64,000 nucleotides of DNA from Orychophragmus violaceus (lineage: Eukaryota > Streptophyta > Magnoliopsida > Brassicales > Brassicaceae), in the NCBI GenBank assembly GCA_030180135.1, contig CM058239.1:43659270-43723269 (forward strand), in the 5' to 3' direction. Position numbers and translations under genes: made by a program. The notes beneath the pieces are model-generated. The model did no database searches. It was not told where the DNA came from and worked only from the letters and a program-made list of their open reading frames with translations. Numbering within the stretch: the first letter of the stretch is position 1; every line of letters starts with the position of its first letter. Shown here piece by piece: positions 23,586 to 36,200 of this stretch.

Positions 23586-26201
23586 GGGGGTGAATTGCAC
23601 TGAGTGTATCTTTTTATATTTATTGTTGCAATCTTGTATCTTTCAAAAAGACTTTGCATTTATGTATCTTTTTTTTGTAAGCCCCACGTGTAAAAATACA
23701 ATATTAACCTTCACAAATAGAAGGAAGAAGAGAAAATGTGCAATGGAGACTCTTGATGAATATGTAATGCACTCATAAAAACTATCAATTCTTTTTTTTT
23801 TTTTTTTTTTCTTTTATTTATCCCTTTTCATTCTCTTACTTACTTTTCTATTTATTTCACCCCATAATTTTTGAACGGTGGATGTAATGAATTGAGTGTT
23901 GTTTCCGGACGTATAGACCACCGGAATGGAGCTAAAACCGGTCGATCTATCGGAAATCAAAAAAAAAAAAACTTAATACAGAAATTGCGAATGGATAGTT
24001 AAGGCTAGCTGTCCATAATATCTATCCATGTAGATAATACAATGATCATATCACATGCAAGACTACCTATTGTCCATCATAAACCATCTTGTTGAGCATT
24101 TGACCACCTATTGTCCATCATAAAACGTTTACCTATGGTAAGCATCATGTTAACAATTGTCCATCATAAGCGTTTTTCATGGTAATCATCTTGTTAAGCA
24201 TCTTGTCCATCATATGTTAAACTATCTTGTTAAGCATGAGATATGATCGTCCAACAACTCTTGATCACATATTGTCCATCATAAACGTTTATCCATGGTA
24301 AGCATCTTGTTACCTATTGCTGATCATAAGTGTTTTTTCCATCGTAAGCATCTTGTTTAGAATCTTGTCCATCATATGTTAAACCATATTGTCCATCATA
24401 AATGTTTAACATGTGATATAATCGTGTTAGTGTCCACGAATAATCGACTCAACGTACTTTTGTGATGTGGATACTACAATGATTATATCACATGCAAGAC
24501 CGCCCATTGTCCATCATAAACCATCTTGTTAAGCATTTGACCACCTATTGTGATCGTCCAACAACTCTTGATCACTTATTGTCCATCATAAAACGTTTAC
24601 CCATGGTAAGCATCTTGTTAATGGATAGTGGTCTACACCTACTCTATGTCCACAAATTCACAATCATGTGAACTCTTAACCAAATTTTGTCCATTAGATC
24701 CGCACTTTGTGTCCACGGATCATAAGCGTTACAATCTTGTTAAGCATTTTGTCCATCATATGTTAAACCATCTTGTTAAGCATGAGATGTGATCGTCCTA
24801 CCTATTGTCCATCATAAACCATCTTGTTGAGCATTTGACCACCTATTGTCCATCATAAAACGTTTACCTATGGTAAGCATCATGTTAACAATTGTCCATC
24901 ATAAGCGTTTCTCATGGTAATCATCTTGTTAAGCATCTTGTCCATCATATGTTAAACTATCTTGTTAAGCATGAGATATGATCGTCCAACAACTCTTGAT
25001 CACCTATTGTCCATCATAAACGTTTATCCATGGTAAGCATCTTGTTACCTATTGCTGATCATAAGGGTTTTTTCCATCGTAAGCATCTTGTTTAGAATCT
25101 TGTCCATCATATGTTAAACCATATTGTCCATCATAAATGTTGAACATGTGATATAATCGTGTTAGTGTCCACGAATAATCGACTCAACGTACTTTTGTGA
25201 TGTGGATACTACAATGATTATATCACATGCAAGACCGCCCATTGTCCATCATAAACCATCTTGTTAAGCATTTGACCACCTATTGTGATCGTCCAACAAC
25301 TCTTGATCACCTATTGTCCATCATAAAACGTTTACCCATGGTAAGCATCTTGTTAATGGATAGTGGTCTACACCTACTCTATGTCCACAAATTCACAATC
25401 ATGTGAACTCTTAACCAACTTTTGTCCATTAGATCCGCACTTTGTGTCCACGGATCATAAGCGTTGCAATCTTGTTAAGCATTTTGTCCATCATATGTTA
25501 AACCATCTTGTTAAGCATGAGATGTGATCGTCCAACATACTTTTGTGTCCACAAATAATCATATGTTAAAGCATCTTGTTATGCATCTTGTCCATCATCA
25601 TTCATGTTAAACTCATCTTGTTGAGTATCTTGTCCATGAATAATCATATGTTAAACGTTTACCCATGGTAAACATATTTTTGGATTCATCATTCATGTGA
25701 TCGTCCAACATCATATGTTAAATCATCATGTTAAACATCTTGTCCATCATAAGTATACACGTGGATGGATGTTGTGGACATATACTCTAAATTATCCATT
25801 CGCAACTTTCATATTAAGTCCAAATTTTTTTTTTTTTTTTGAATTCCGATAGATCGTCCCGTTCTAATACCATTCCGACGATCTATAAATCCGAAAACCT
25901 CACCCAATTCATCCTATCTACAATTAAAAAAACTTGGGGTAAAAAATAATACATAAAGTAAGAAAGAGAGTGTAAGAGAAAAGAAAAGAATTAAAAAAAA
26001 AAATGAAATTCGGATGGATAGAAGGAGGAATTGTGGATAGTTTATGTAATTAACTATCTATAACTAAAAGACAAAAGTCAATGACAATATGGTCTTTAAC
26101 CAGCGCTAGAAGACAAAAAAAATACAAAAATGCAATTGGATTTTGAAAAATACAACTTTGCTATTACTTTTCAAAAAAGATACATTGGGTGCAATTATTC
26201 C
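23586..26201. mobile_element. Nonautonomous long-TIR DNA transposon, MULE-like, with internal tandem repeats
   Basis: The 2616-bp element is flanked by CGATGATG at 23578-23585 and 26202-26209. Ends are inverted repeats: GGGGGTGAATTGCAC left, complement GGAATAATTGCACCC right, both followed by TGTATCTTTTT. The inverted similarity extends inward for about 400 bp on each side (for example CGATCTATCGGAA near both ends of the core). Long TIRs suggest a Mutator-like element, although an 8-bp duplication would also fit hAT. The uninterrupted site survives at 7078-7095. No transposase ORF is present. Confidence 0.8.
24065..25534. repeat. 735-bp tandem duplication built of TGTCCATCAT minisatellite
   Basis: 24065-24799 and 24800-25534 are nearly identical (only a few substitutions noted). 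Each copy is made of degenerate short units containing TTGTCCATCAT, CTTGTTAAGCAT and AAACGTTTACC(C/T)ATGG, always in the same orientation. Irregular partial units flank it on both sides (24000-24064 and 25535-25760). Confidence 0.9.
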
Positions 26202-26224
26202 CGATGATGAGACACTCTTGTACT

Positions 26225-26786
26225 CAATGTTTTGAAACCCGACCCGGACTCGCGGTCGAACCGGTAAATCCGGTGACCCGGTAAACATTCCGGATCGGGT
26301 TATGTGCAAAACCCGTTTAGTTGAAGATCCGGAAAAAACCGTAAAAATCCGCGGTTTATTAGCGACCCGATAGAACGATCGAACCGATCAACCCGGATAA
26401 TGAAATTTTTAAACCTTTTAAACCAGAGAGAAAGTTTTATTGTGATAAAATATAGGATTTCAGATTTAGTAATTGAAAAACATGGAACAATAAGACGTTA
26501 CTAGTTATAACTATGTTAAGAAACTTTTTTTTCTATTTTCTTTCTCCAAATTTATGGGATTGTAGTGTTTTTATTCTTCACTAAGACGTTATCATATTGA
26601 AATTTCTTTTTAATAAAATGGTGTATTGTATGATTAAGAAGACTACACATCAATATATAACTATATATATAAATCTCATTAGTTTTAGACCTAGGATTGA
26701 CCCGCGGTTGACCCACGGTTGACCCGGTGACCCGGTGATCCGGTAGACAGTCCGGTTCGTTGTCCGGGTCGGGTTTAAAAACATTG
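26225..26786. mobile_element. hAT-type MITE, 562 bp
   Basis: Terminal inverted repeats of 25 bp begin CAATGTTTT and continue AAACCCGACCCGGAC, with one mismatch. The element is flanked by the 8-bp duplication CTTGTACT (26217-26224 and 26787-26794). It sits in duplicated segment P2; the empty site is seen at 7092-7099. There is no coding capacity. The 8-bp duplication indicates hAT-family mobilisation. Confidence 0.88.
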
Positions 26787-27270
26787 CTTGTACTGGAAAA
26801 CCAAAAGACTTTAATTTTGATAGGCTTCCCCCAAAAGTAAATATCGTAACATTAACAAGCAAAAGTAATCCCACTAACGAGCAAATGTAGCCCCACTAAG
26901 TAAATCTAAGTATATAACCAATTCTTTCTTCTTTCGTTTTTTTTTCTTTTCTCTCTGTTTAATTGAATATTTACACTACGAGAAATTCATTATCGAAAAC
27001 CAACCGACATTCACAACTCGCATCTCCATTTGTTAACCCGGTCACAGTCAACTTTAACCGGTATGAACAAAACAGGAATTGTACTGTAGTAACCGTACCG
27101 ATGCGACTTCAAACAAGGTCCGTCAAGTCACATACACTACACTTCTTCATATACTACAATTTTCGATCATTATCAGGAACAGAAAACCAACAAAAAAGAA
27201 AAGATCGACAATGCTTCCCTCTATTCTTGGATCTTTTAACATACCTGAAGAATCACAACAAGCTTCTATA
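26787..27270. repeat. End of duplicated P2, segment Y2 and 3' flank of the Man1-type gene
   Basis: 26787-26890 matches 7100-7190. 26958-27103 matches 19809-19951 and is the original copy of segment Y. The rest is the 3' flank of the minus-strand gene ending at 27271. No other gene is seen. Confidence 0.65.
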
Positions 27271-29213
27271 CTAAGAACTTGCCCCTGCAAGTCTTCTCTT
27301 GTAGCTATCTTGCAAGATTGTGTTTGAGTCATTGATTTGTCTAACTTTCTTCTGCGTCTCTGGCCGTTTCTTTAACTTGGATAAGCTTAGCGAACCGTCA
27401 ACTGAATCATTGATGAGGAAACAACTTTCAATGGATGTAAAGAAGATAGAAGCCGACGAGTGAAAAGAGGGTAAAATAATTGTTCAGTTTTCATACCTTG
27501 CCACTCCCATACAACCTTTTGTTCACCCTTTACAATTTTTGGATATCTATCTATACGTGAATCCTCTTGTATCAACTCCTCAACCTATAAATTAACCAGG
27601 AATGTAAAGAACCATCTCAGGATCCAACATAAAAAGGAAAACGAGAGATGGAAACAAACAGATTCAGAGTAGAGAAAGAACAGGATTAGATAAAGAGACA
27701 AAACAGCATACCTTAGTCCATAACAGAGGATCTCTTCTTTCTCTAGGCAAAAGGAGATGATCACGTAACCGTGATGCGATAACCCATGGCTCAGATTTAC
27801 TACTACTACTACTATTGTCTGCAGAGTTTGACGTCACTGCATTCTCTTCCAGAAAGTCACAGACCTAATGAATCAATTCAAAACAAAAGCGCGGTTTGTA
27901 TTTAGACACAAAGACAAGGATAATCGTTTAATTAATGCTATGGTGTACGAGTAACAGGTGTACCTGATTGTAAAGTTCTTCAACTCTACTTGAAAAACAT
28001 CGCTTCCGCTGGATTTTCCTATGCAATATTGCGCAAGCCACAAGCTGTATATCTCAACACTGTAAACAAGCTTGAAGATGTTGATCAAGTAAACTAAACC
28101 ACGCAAAGACTAGCTTTTTTCTAAGAGTAGAATACCATTGCACAGGAGGACGAGAAAATTACGATGTGCCGCAAGAGCCACTGATGGATACGACAAGTCA
28201 TGGGTTTGTAACTTTCGACTAGCGATTCAGGGCACTTCAACTCATTGATCCTTCACATAAAGAAAAACAGAATCTTTAGCAATGAAACAACTTCATGAGC
28301 TTATCCAACCACAACCAGTGATGAAAATACTAACCCATTCGAATTAGTCCTTTTCTCTAGCAACTCCGCAACAGCTTCTACTGCCTTTGCTTTCACAAAA
28401 TTGTAAGCAGATTCGTCTAAATTATTCATGTAACTGTTGATACGTAGATCTTTCCAAATATCATTCTCTGGAACCTAAATGATAGATAAAAATAGCTCAA
28501 TGCAATGCTCACTAGTACCACAAACTGAACACACTCGTTAATAAAAATACTATAGTTAAAGATAAAGCAGAAGCATACCCAAATAGCATCAGTGTCATAG
28601 CATTGATCATGAGCATATGCCTCACAAACCTTTCTCTCGAAAAGCCCAACCTGTTCAACAACACAACGAGTTGCAAAACGTTTAAATCCAATAATCAACA
28701 AAACGAAAATCCAAAATTTGATTATCTATAGGTAGTATAACTCAATACCAATTTCTTGGCTGATTCATTGATTTCTCCATCTTCTATGCAAAGTTTCCCT
28801 TGCTTTCTGTATCCATGATTACATTTCAACTTTCCTTGGTAGCATTCCCCATTAATTGGACATGGTTCACACAAATCTGAGGCAACGAAATAGAGTTACG
28901 AAATGACTCAAGTTCAACCATGAAAAAAAGCAATTATTTTAAGAATCTCGAGCATACCTAAATCCGAATCAATGGAATCTAAGTTACTGTCGCAGAAAGA
29001 TTTAGGGTCTGAGGCCAGATACTCAGCGAGGAAACTGCAGGTAAAAGCCACTGCACAAGCGACAAGCAACACCATCAGGAGTCTCACGAACTCTTCCTTG
29101 GAAGGGAAGAAGCTTTCCGATGGCTCGAGTAATGATTTAATCGGAGAAGATTTAGGGTTTCGTTTTGGGGTTCTGTTCTCCGATTTGGGTCGCTTCCTTA
29201 GTATCGAATCCAT
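27271..29213 (-). CDS. Man1-Src1p C-terminal domain protein (At5g46560-like), 387 residues
   Basis: Nine exons (minus): 28958-29213, 28749-28876, 28579-28650, 28335-28474, 28136-28250, 27964-28044, 27712-27864, 27497-27584, 27271-27401. All introns are GT-AG and the 1164 bp keep one frame. The protein has a basic N terminus (RKRPKSENRTPKR), a membrane segment at about 43-66, a cysteine-rich stretch (CEPCPINGECYQGKLKCNHG) that would be lumenal, the segment VGLFERKVCEAYAHD, a second membrane segment at about 222-246, and a C-terminal part with WVIASRLRDHLLLP. This two-pass plan matches the MAN1/Src1 family of inner nuclear membrane proteins, without an LEM or HEH motif. No lesion is visible. 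The neighbour GTE12 on the other side of the insertions supports orthology with At5g46560. Confidence 0.9.
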
Positions 29214-29640
29214 CTTCAGGGCTCCAGGACAAAAAATTGAAATTGAAAACGAAAAGTAAGCGTTGAGAACAAAAAGAAAACAAATGTCTAAGAAAAAATC
29301 TAATGAAAAATTTTGAGGCTTGATTAATGGGCTTCCGTTGACCCATTTCCAGCCCAAAAATAAAATTTGAAGTTTAATTGTGCTAAACCGAAGCACGTGA
29401 CGTTTGCCTTCAAATATTAGAATGTAAACTTTCCAAAACAAGACAACAAAACTTATATAGCAAAAAATAAATCTACTTAAGCTACATAGAAGGGATACTA
29501 TTGCCAAAAAACAATCCAACTATCCAGGCATGTACATTATTTCTTATCATTCTGTGGTAAAAATTATGTTTTTCTAAAATACAGATTATCTTTCAAAAAT
29601 AAGTAAAACATTATTTGCATCAAAGGAATGTCAATATAGG
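29214..29640. other. Upstream region of the Man1-type gene
   Basis: AT-rich sequence between the start codon at 29213 and the left LTR at 29641. It should hold the promoter of the minus-strand gene. No other gene is seen. Confidence 0.5.
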
Positions 29641-30179
29641 TGTTGAAGTTTTGAACAGAAACTATGTAACTTGAGCATCACGCGAAGAAGGTCGAGTATC
29701 TCTTTATGGGTACGGTTCACTCATTCTATTAAACCATGCCTAATCATTTTTGGTTTAGTAAATTGAGTGTGGTGGTTATATCTGAATATTGTAAACCCTT
29801 AGTCTATAGAAGGGTGATAAAGAGATAAGGCCAAGAAGAGGTTGTTAGATCATCTTCTTCGCGTGAGTGTTTCAGCTGATTATAGGTGCTAGTTTGCTCG
29901 GTCTTTGAGCTCTCGTTCTTCATTCTAATGAATTTTCTAGACATAGTTTGTCCCCAGTGAGTAGCTCTCCATATTGGAGGTGAACACTGGGTAAACAAAT
30001 CTTTTGTGTCACTTGTTCTATTTCGCTTTCTTTCTTTCTTTCTTTCTTTCGCCATTGATACTGAGTTGAGCTAGGTCGAGTTCAAACGAGTGAGCAAGTG
30101 TGAGTTTAAAGCGTCGTACAAATTTAATCGGTCAAGAATCAAAGTCCAAGAACAATCGTTTATCGGATTGAGTTTTAAA
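29641..30179 (+). repeat. Copia-0 5' LTR
   Basis: It starts TGTTGAAGTTTTGAAC and matches 42751-43276 with many substitutions and small indels. It includes a short CTTT microsatellite near 30027-30050. Confidence 0.88.
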
Positions 30180-30221
30180 TGGTATCAGAGCGCGGTTGGC
30201 ATTGATTCGATTAGGGATTCA

Positions 30222-32732
30222 ATGTCGACGAAGACAAATATCCGAGCCGAGGTGGAGCTGTTTGATGGATCTGTTGATTTTCCTTATGGACCATCAGAAT
30301 GATGGCACACTTTGGTTTCTCGGGAATAAAGGAGGTGGTGTTACGCGATGACTTCGAGATAGAGGACACATCAACGAAAGACGAAGAAAAGAAACCCGAA
30401 GGTGATGATCTAAAGGAATCTCCGGCTGAAACGAAGAAGATCATGGATCCGATAAAGCTGGAGAAAGATGAACGGGCCAAAGATATGATAATCTTAAACA
30501 TCAGTAATCAGGTCTTGCGCAAGATCAAGCACTGCACAACATCAGCATCGATGTGTTCTTCTCTAAAAAGGTTGTATCTGTCTAAATCTCTTCCATATCG
30601 GATATTTGTGCAATCTCAGTTCTACATGTTTAAATGTGATAGTTTTAAGACAATTGATGTGAATGTGGATGATTTTTTTCAAGATTGTGGCAGAGATGGG
30701 CAGCTTTAAAGTCAATGTTACTGATGAGATTCTGCCATAGTCTTCCTGAGTTCTTTACATACTAGCTTTGATCAGTTGAAACATACGTTGAAGTATGAAA
30801 GGACTCTCTAACACTAGAAGAGGTCATATAGCTGCAAGATCAAAGCAGAGAGAACTTCAAGAGGGAGGACGATCTAACAAAGCTGCAGCTACCGCATTGT
30901 ACACTTCAGACAGGGGAAGGCAAAGTAAGAGAGAAGCATCAAGATGAAGAAATCATCGATTCGCAGCAAGTATGGAAACATGAAGCTAACATGCTGGTAT
31001 TGCAAGAAGGAAGGTCACATTAAGAAAGAATGCTTTGCAAGAAAGAAGAAGTTCGAAAGCGATAGTGATGGAGAAGTTGTAATAGCTATTGACAATGATG
31101 AAATCATGGGAGTCTTAACAGCTTCTAGAGATGATGCACTGGAGAATTGGGTAATTGAGTCAAGGTGCATGCATCACATGACTTCAAGGAAGGACTGGTT
31201 CACCGACTTCACTGAAGTAGAATCAAGCAAGATTTTACTAGGAGACTTTCATTCAATTGAGATAAAAGGATATGGGAGTATCAGAACTGACTCAAATGGT
31301 GGTTCAGTAAAGATAATGCACAATGTGGGATATCTCCCATTTCTAAGGAGAAATATCATATCAACTGGAACTCTAGACAAGCTCGGTTTTAGTCATACAT
31401 GAGGAAATGACAAGATCATTTTATCAAAGAATAAGAAGATAGCTTTGACAAGAATTCTGAGAAACGGTTTGTACATTCTTGATGGAACAATTACTGCTGA
31501 ATCATGTCAGGTGGAGCAACAGAAGAGCAAGGTCTCAGTTTGGCACAGTCGCTTGGGTCATATGAACTACAGAAACCTGCAAGTTCTGGTCAGAAACGGT
31601 ATCTTGACAAAGAAGGAGATTGGATCAGACTCTTTCTGTGAGCACTGCATTCTGGGAAAATGGAAGAAGGTAAGCTTCGGTACATGTAACCTAACTCTTC
31701 TCATGTTCTTGATTATGCATATCTTTGGGGCTCCTTAAATGTCCAGTCCTCCCTGTCAGGTAATCAGTATTTCTTGTCCATTATTGATGACTGTTCTAGA
31801 AAAGTTTGGTTATATTTTCTTAAAACTAAGGGTGAAACCTTCTCTAGATTCTTTGAATGGAAGAGCCTTGTTGAAAACCAAGTATATAGAAAATTGAAAT
31901 GCCTAAGGATAGATAATGGTCTAAAATTTTGAACTTGTTTGTTTGATGAGTTTTGCAGGATACATGGCATTGAAAGACACATGACATGTACATATACACA
32001 GCAACATAACGGTGTTGTTGAGCACATGAGCCGTATAATAATTGAGAAGGTGAGATGTCATCTTAGTGAGTCAGAGCTCGGTGAAGATTTCTAGGGCCGA
32101 GGTAGCATCAACCTTTGTTTACTCCATAAACAGATCACCATCATCAGCCATTCAGTTCAAGTGTCTAGAGGAGATATGGTTGAGGAAGAAGCCATGCTAC
32201 AAACATATAAGAAAATTCGGATCAGTTTCATACATGTATGTGGATCAAGGAAAACTCTACCCTCGTGCACTCAAAGGAATTTTCATTGGCTATCCTCCAG
32301 GTACAAAAGGATACAAGGTATGGCTCATTTATGAGTAAAAATGCACTATCAGCAGTAATGTGAAATTCTGTGAAGACGTCATTTACAAGGATTTGGATAA
32401 GGGTACAAAGCAGGACCAGACAAAGGAACTGGTGAAATCTGATGGAAAAGAAAAGGTCTACACAATGATAACAACAAATGATAATAATGAGGAAAACAAA
32501 CCTTGTGATTTTAATCAAGGTGGAGCTACAAAAGAGTTGTCATATGATCCTACATTAGAGGAAGAAGAGACTCAAGAGGAACATGTTTCAGACTCTAGGA
32601 CAAGTCTCACAAATTATCAAGTAGCATCTAATCGACCCAGAAGAGTCATTGTACCTCCAATGAGGTTCAAGGACTATGACTGCTCTGAAGTTACATTTGC
32701 TCTGACGGTGTTTGAATCAATGAACACAGAGG
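30222..32732 (+). pseudogene. Copia-0 gag, protease and integrase remnants
   Basis: In shifting frames one reads a Tnt1-like gag start (RAEVELFDGSVDF), a zinc knuckle CWYCKKEGHIKKEC at about 30980-31025, a protease region where the catalytic D-S/T-G is altered (WVIESRCMHHMTS), an integrase finger (HSRLGHMNYRNLQ to CEHC), catalytic-core remnants (SIIDDCSRKVWLYFLKTKGE), and an integrase C-terminal piece GIFIGYPPGTKGYKVW. Stops and frameshifts are frequent. Copia-2 interrupts the frame after FESMNTE. Confidence 0.88.
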
Positions 32733-33022
32733 TATTGAATTGGAGATCACCTTGGTCTCACCAATATCTCACCAAACTCTCACCAATATCTCACCAATAT
32801 CTCACCAAACTCTCACCAATATCTCACCAACATCTCACCTAAAAGCCATTGATCCATTCACACTTGCTTAACCTATTTGTAATGCTTATATATACCTTGT
32901 ACTTCATTAGTTAATAACACATTGAGAGTTATACATCTCATTTCACCATCTCTCTCTACATTCTCTCTTCATTCTCTCTTTAATCTAAGTTACTTTCTTG
33001 TTCTAAACATCATATTCTAACA
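32733..33022 (+). repeat. Copia-2 5' LTR with 11-bp U3 minisatellite
   Basis: It is 290 bp and matches 37820-38109. Positions 32756-32839 are about 7.6 tandem copies of an 11-bp unit (TCTCACCAATA/TCTCACCAAAC). A TATA-like stretch TATATATA follows at about 32887-32894. Confidence 0.95.
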
Positions 33023-33034
33023 TGGTATCAGAGC
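33023..33034 (+). other. Copia-2 primer-binding site
   Basis: TGGTATCAGAGC directly follows the 5' LTR and fits priming by initiator methionine tRNA. Confidence 0.9.
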
Positions 33035-33279
33035 TATAAGCTCCTAGACCTATTCATTTCCGCATTCTCTAAGTTTCAAATCTATTTCTCTCGGTCCTAA
33101 ACACTTACTCTTACAACCGGTTCTTGAAAAAAGTTCTTGGTCGTGTTCTTGAATACTCTTAAGCTTTCAAGCTTTTCTTCTTCTTGTTTATTGTTGTGTG
33201 TGTTCTCTGTGAGTTGAGAACTCACCAATTTTAAGCTTACCTTGAAAACTCCCTCCTTGCATTAAACCGGTCTTAAGCA

Positions 33280-36200
33280 ATGGAGAACTCAAGGGTAATC
33301 ATTCCTGTGATGTTGAAAGGTGCCAACTATATTGTTTGGGCCAGGATGGTGAAGTCTGCTCTTGGAGGCAGAGGCTTATGGAAGTACATAATGAGGAGCA
33401 CGGCTCCAGAGAAGGTGATGAAGGCTAAGGGTGAAACTGAGGCTAAAGAAGAAGGTGAGTCTCATGAAGAGACATCTGAAGCTGTTGAAGAAGCGTGGCT
33501 TCAAGGGGATCAACATGTCCTCTCCACACTCCAAAGCTCACTTGACCAGCACCTATTGGAAGCATACTCATATTGCGTGACTTCCAAACAGCTGTGGGAT
33601 ACTATTGAGAAGGTTTATGGAAACAAAACAAACCTAACAAGAGTCTTTGAAGTTAAGCTAGCCATTAACACTCTCCAACAAGAAGACATGGAGTTTAAAG
33701 CTCACTTTGGGAAGTTTAGCTCACTATGGTCAGAGTTGGAGATGTTGAGACCACCAAGTAATGATCCTTTGGTGTTGCAAGAAAGAAGAGAACAAGATAA
33801 AGTCTTTGCTCTTCTGCTCACCATGAACTCATCCTACAATGGGCTGATTAAACACATCCTAAGGGCAGATACTCTTCCGGATATTGCTGATGTGTGTGGA
33901 CAGATTCAAAAAGAGCAAGGTTCATTTGGGCTGTTCAAAGGGAAAGGAGAGTTGGTAACCGCCAACAAAGGAGTGTTTAAAGCTGAGGAAAGGCAGAACT
34001 ATGGAGGTGACAAGAGAGGAGTCTTGATATGTGATTTTTGCAAGAAGAGTGGACACTTGAAGGATAGATGCTGGCGCCTTCATCCAAACCTCAGACCATC
34101 ATCTCACAACAACCGGTTCAAGGATCAAAGGGCAAACTACTCATATGGTGCAGCTGGACCAGGTTCTTCCTCTATTCAGCAATGTGATGAAGGGAGAGCA
34201 ATGGTGGTTCATCAAGCTACAGCTATGACTGATCAAAATGATGTGGTAAGAAGGTCAGACCTTGAGGCACTCATCAAAGCCCTCAAGGAAAACTCTGGTA
34301 TGGTCCTTGGTACCTCACTCTTTGCATCAAATAAAATCAGGCCTTTGATTATTGATTCTGGAGCTTCCCATCATATGATCAGTGATCCTAAGTTGATAGA
34401 AAATATTAAACCAGCTTTAGGATGTGTAGTAATTGCAAATGGTGATAAAATTCCAATTCAAGGAATAGGAAATCTGAAATTATTTGATAAAGAATCTAAA
34501 GCTTTCTTTATGCCTAGTTTCACATCCAACTTAGTATCTGTTAAGAAAATAGCCACTGATCTAAATTGCAATGTTGTTTTCAGTCCTAATGATGTTGTGT
34601 TTCAGGATATTAGAACAAGTAAGTTGATTGGGAAAGGTGTGACAAAGGATGAGCTCTACATGATTGAAGACACTAATCCCTCTTCTGAATTATCTCCTGT
34701 TTTATCTACTGCTTTATCTACTTGTGTTAGTGTGGATGACTCTATTTGGCATGCTAGACTAGGACATCCACACTCTAGGGCTTTAGGACTTTTATTACCT
34801 TCTGTTGTGTTTAAGAATGATGAATGTGAGGCTTGTATTCTTGGGAAACATTGCAAGTCTGTTTTTTCAACTTCTAAAACTACTTATGAAAGTTGCTTTG
34901 ATCTTGTTCATTCTGATGTGTGGACTGCTCCTTGTTTGTCTAGAGAGAACCATAAGTATTTTGTCACTTTTATTGATGAAAAATCTAAGTATACTTGGAT
35001 AACATTGATGCAAACTAAGGATAGAGTGTTAGAAGCCTTTATGAACTTTCAAAGTCATGTTACTAATCATTTCAATGGTAAGATCAAAATTTTTAGATCA
35101 GACAATGGTGGTGAGTATACAAGCAATGCTTTCAAACAACACTTGTCCAAACATGGGATTCTCCATCAAACAAGCTGTCCTTATACCCCACAACAAAATG
35201 GAGTGGCTGAGAGAAAGAACAGACACTTAATGGAGGTGGCAAGGTCCATGATGTTCTACAAGAATGTTCCTAAGAGGTTTTGGGGAGATGCAGCCATGAC
35301 TGCTTGCTACTTGATCAATAGAACTCCCACAAGAGTTCTTAAGGATCAATCTCCATTTCAGGTACTAAACAAAACAAATCCATTAGTTGATCACTTACGT
35401 GTGTTTGGGTGTATTTGCTTTGTGTTAATACCAGGAGAACAAAGAGATAAGCTGGATGCTAAGAGCACCAAAGCTATGTTCATTGGCTACTCCACAACAC
35501 AAAGAGGATACAAGTGTTATGTACCTGAAACAAGGAAGGTTTTGATCTCAAGAGATGTGAAGTTTATGGAAACAAGGAGTTTCTATGATGAAAAGAATTG
35601 GGATAGCTTGAAGGATCTTCCCACTTCTCAATCAGATAGAGCAGCTAACCTAAGGATGATCATGGAAAACTTGGGTATTAGTATTCCTCAGCAACCGGCC
35701 AAGACAAGCCCTACCACTTCAGTCCCTACTCCAACTTCAGAAACTCCTCAACATTCCCATCTTGATCATGAGGGGGACAGTCATGAATCAGCTCCAGAAC
35801 CGCAAGTAGCTGATCCTTCTGCACATGATCAAGCTGAAAATGAGGAGCATGAGGAACATAAGGAAGAGCATGTTGAAGAGCATGAGGAACATAAGGAAGA
35901 ACATGTTGAAGAAGCTGAGGAGTTGGATCATCAAGTTGAGGAGCCGGTTATGAATGAGCAGCAACAAGTTCAGGTGTTAAGAAGAAGTACAAGGGAGAAA
36001 AAGGATCCATCTGAATGGAAGAAGAGGGTTTACTTCAACAGCAATGCAGTAGCCCATCCCACTCAAGCTGTTTGCAGTTTAGCTCAAGTACCATTGGAGC
36101 ATCAAGTGTTCATTGGGAAGTTGGATCAAGAATATGTACCAACAACCTATGAAGAAGCAAAGAGAGATAAGAGGTGGATGCAGGCTGTGGATGAAGAGAT

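Noticed and set aside
24065..25534. Regular repeats resembling a CRISPR array
   Set aside because: Units are degenerate, spacing is irregular, the region lies in a plant transposon with TIRs and a target duplication, and there are no cas genes.
28914..29519. A 201-residue hydrophobic minus-strand ORF extending upstream of 29213
   Set aside because: The upstream part is promoter or leader sequence in frame by chance; the basic Met start at 29213 matches the Man1-Src1p-C family.
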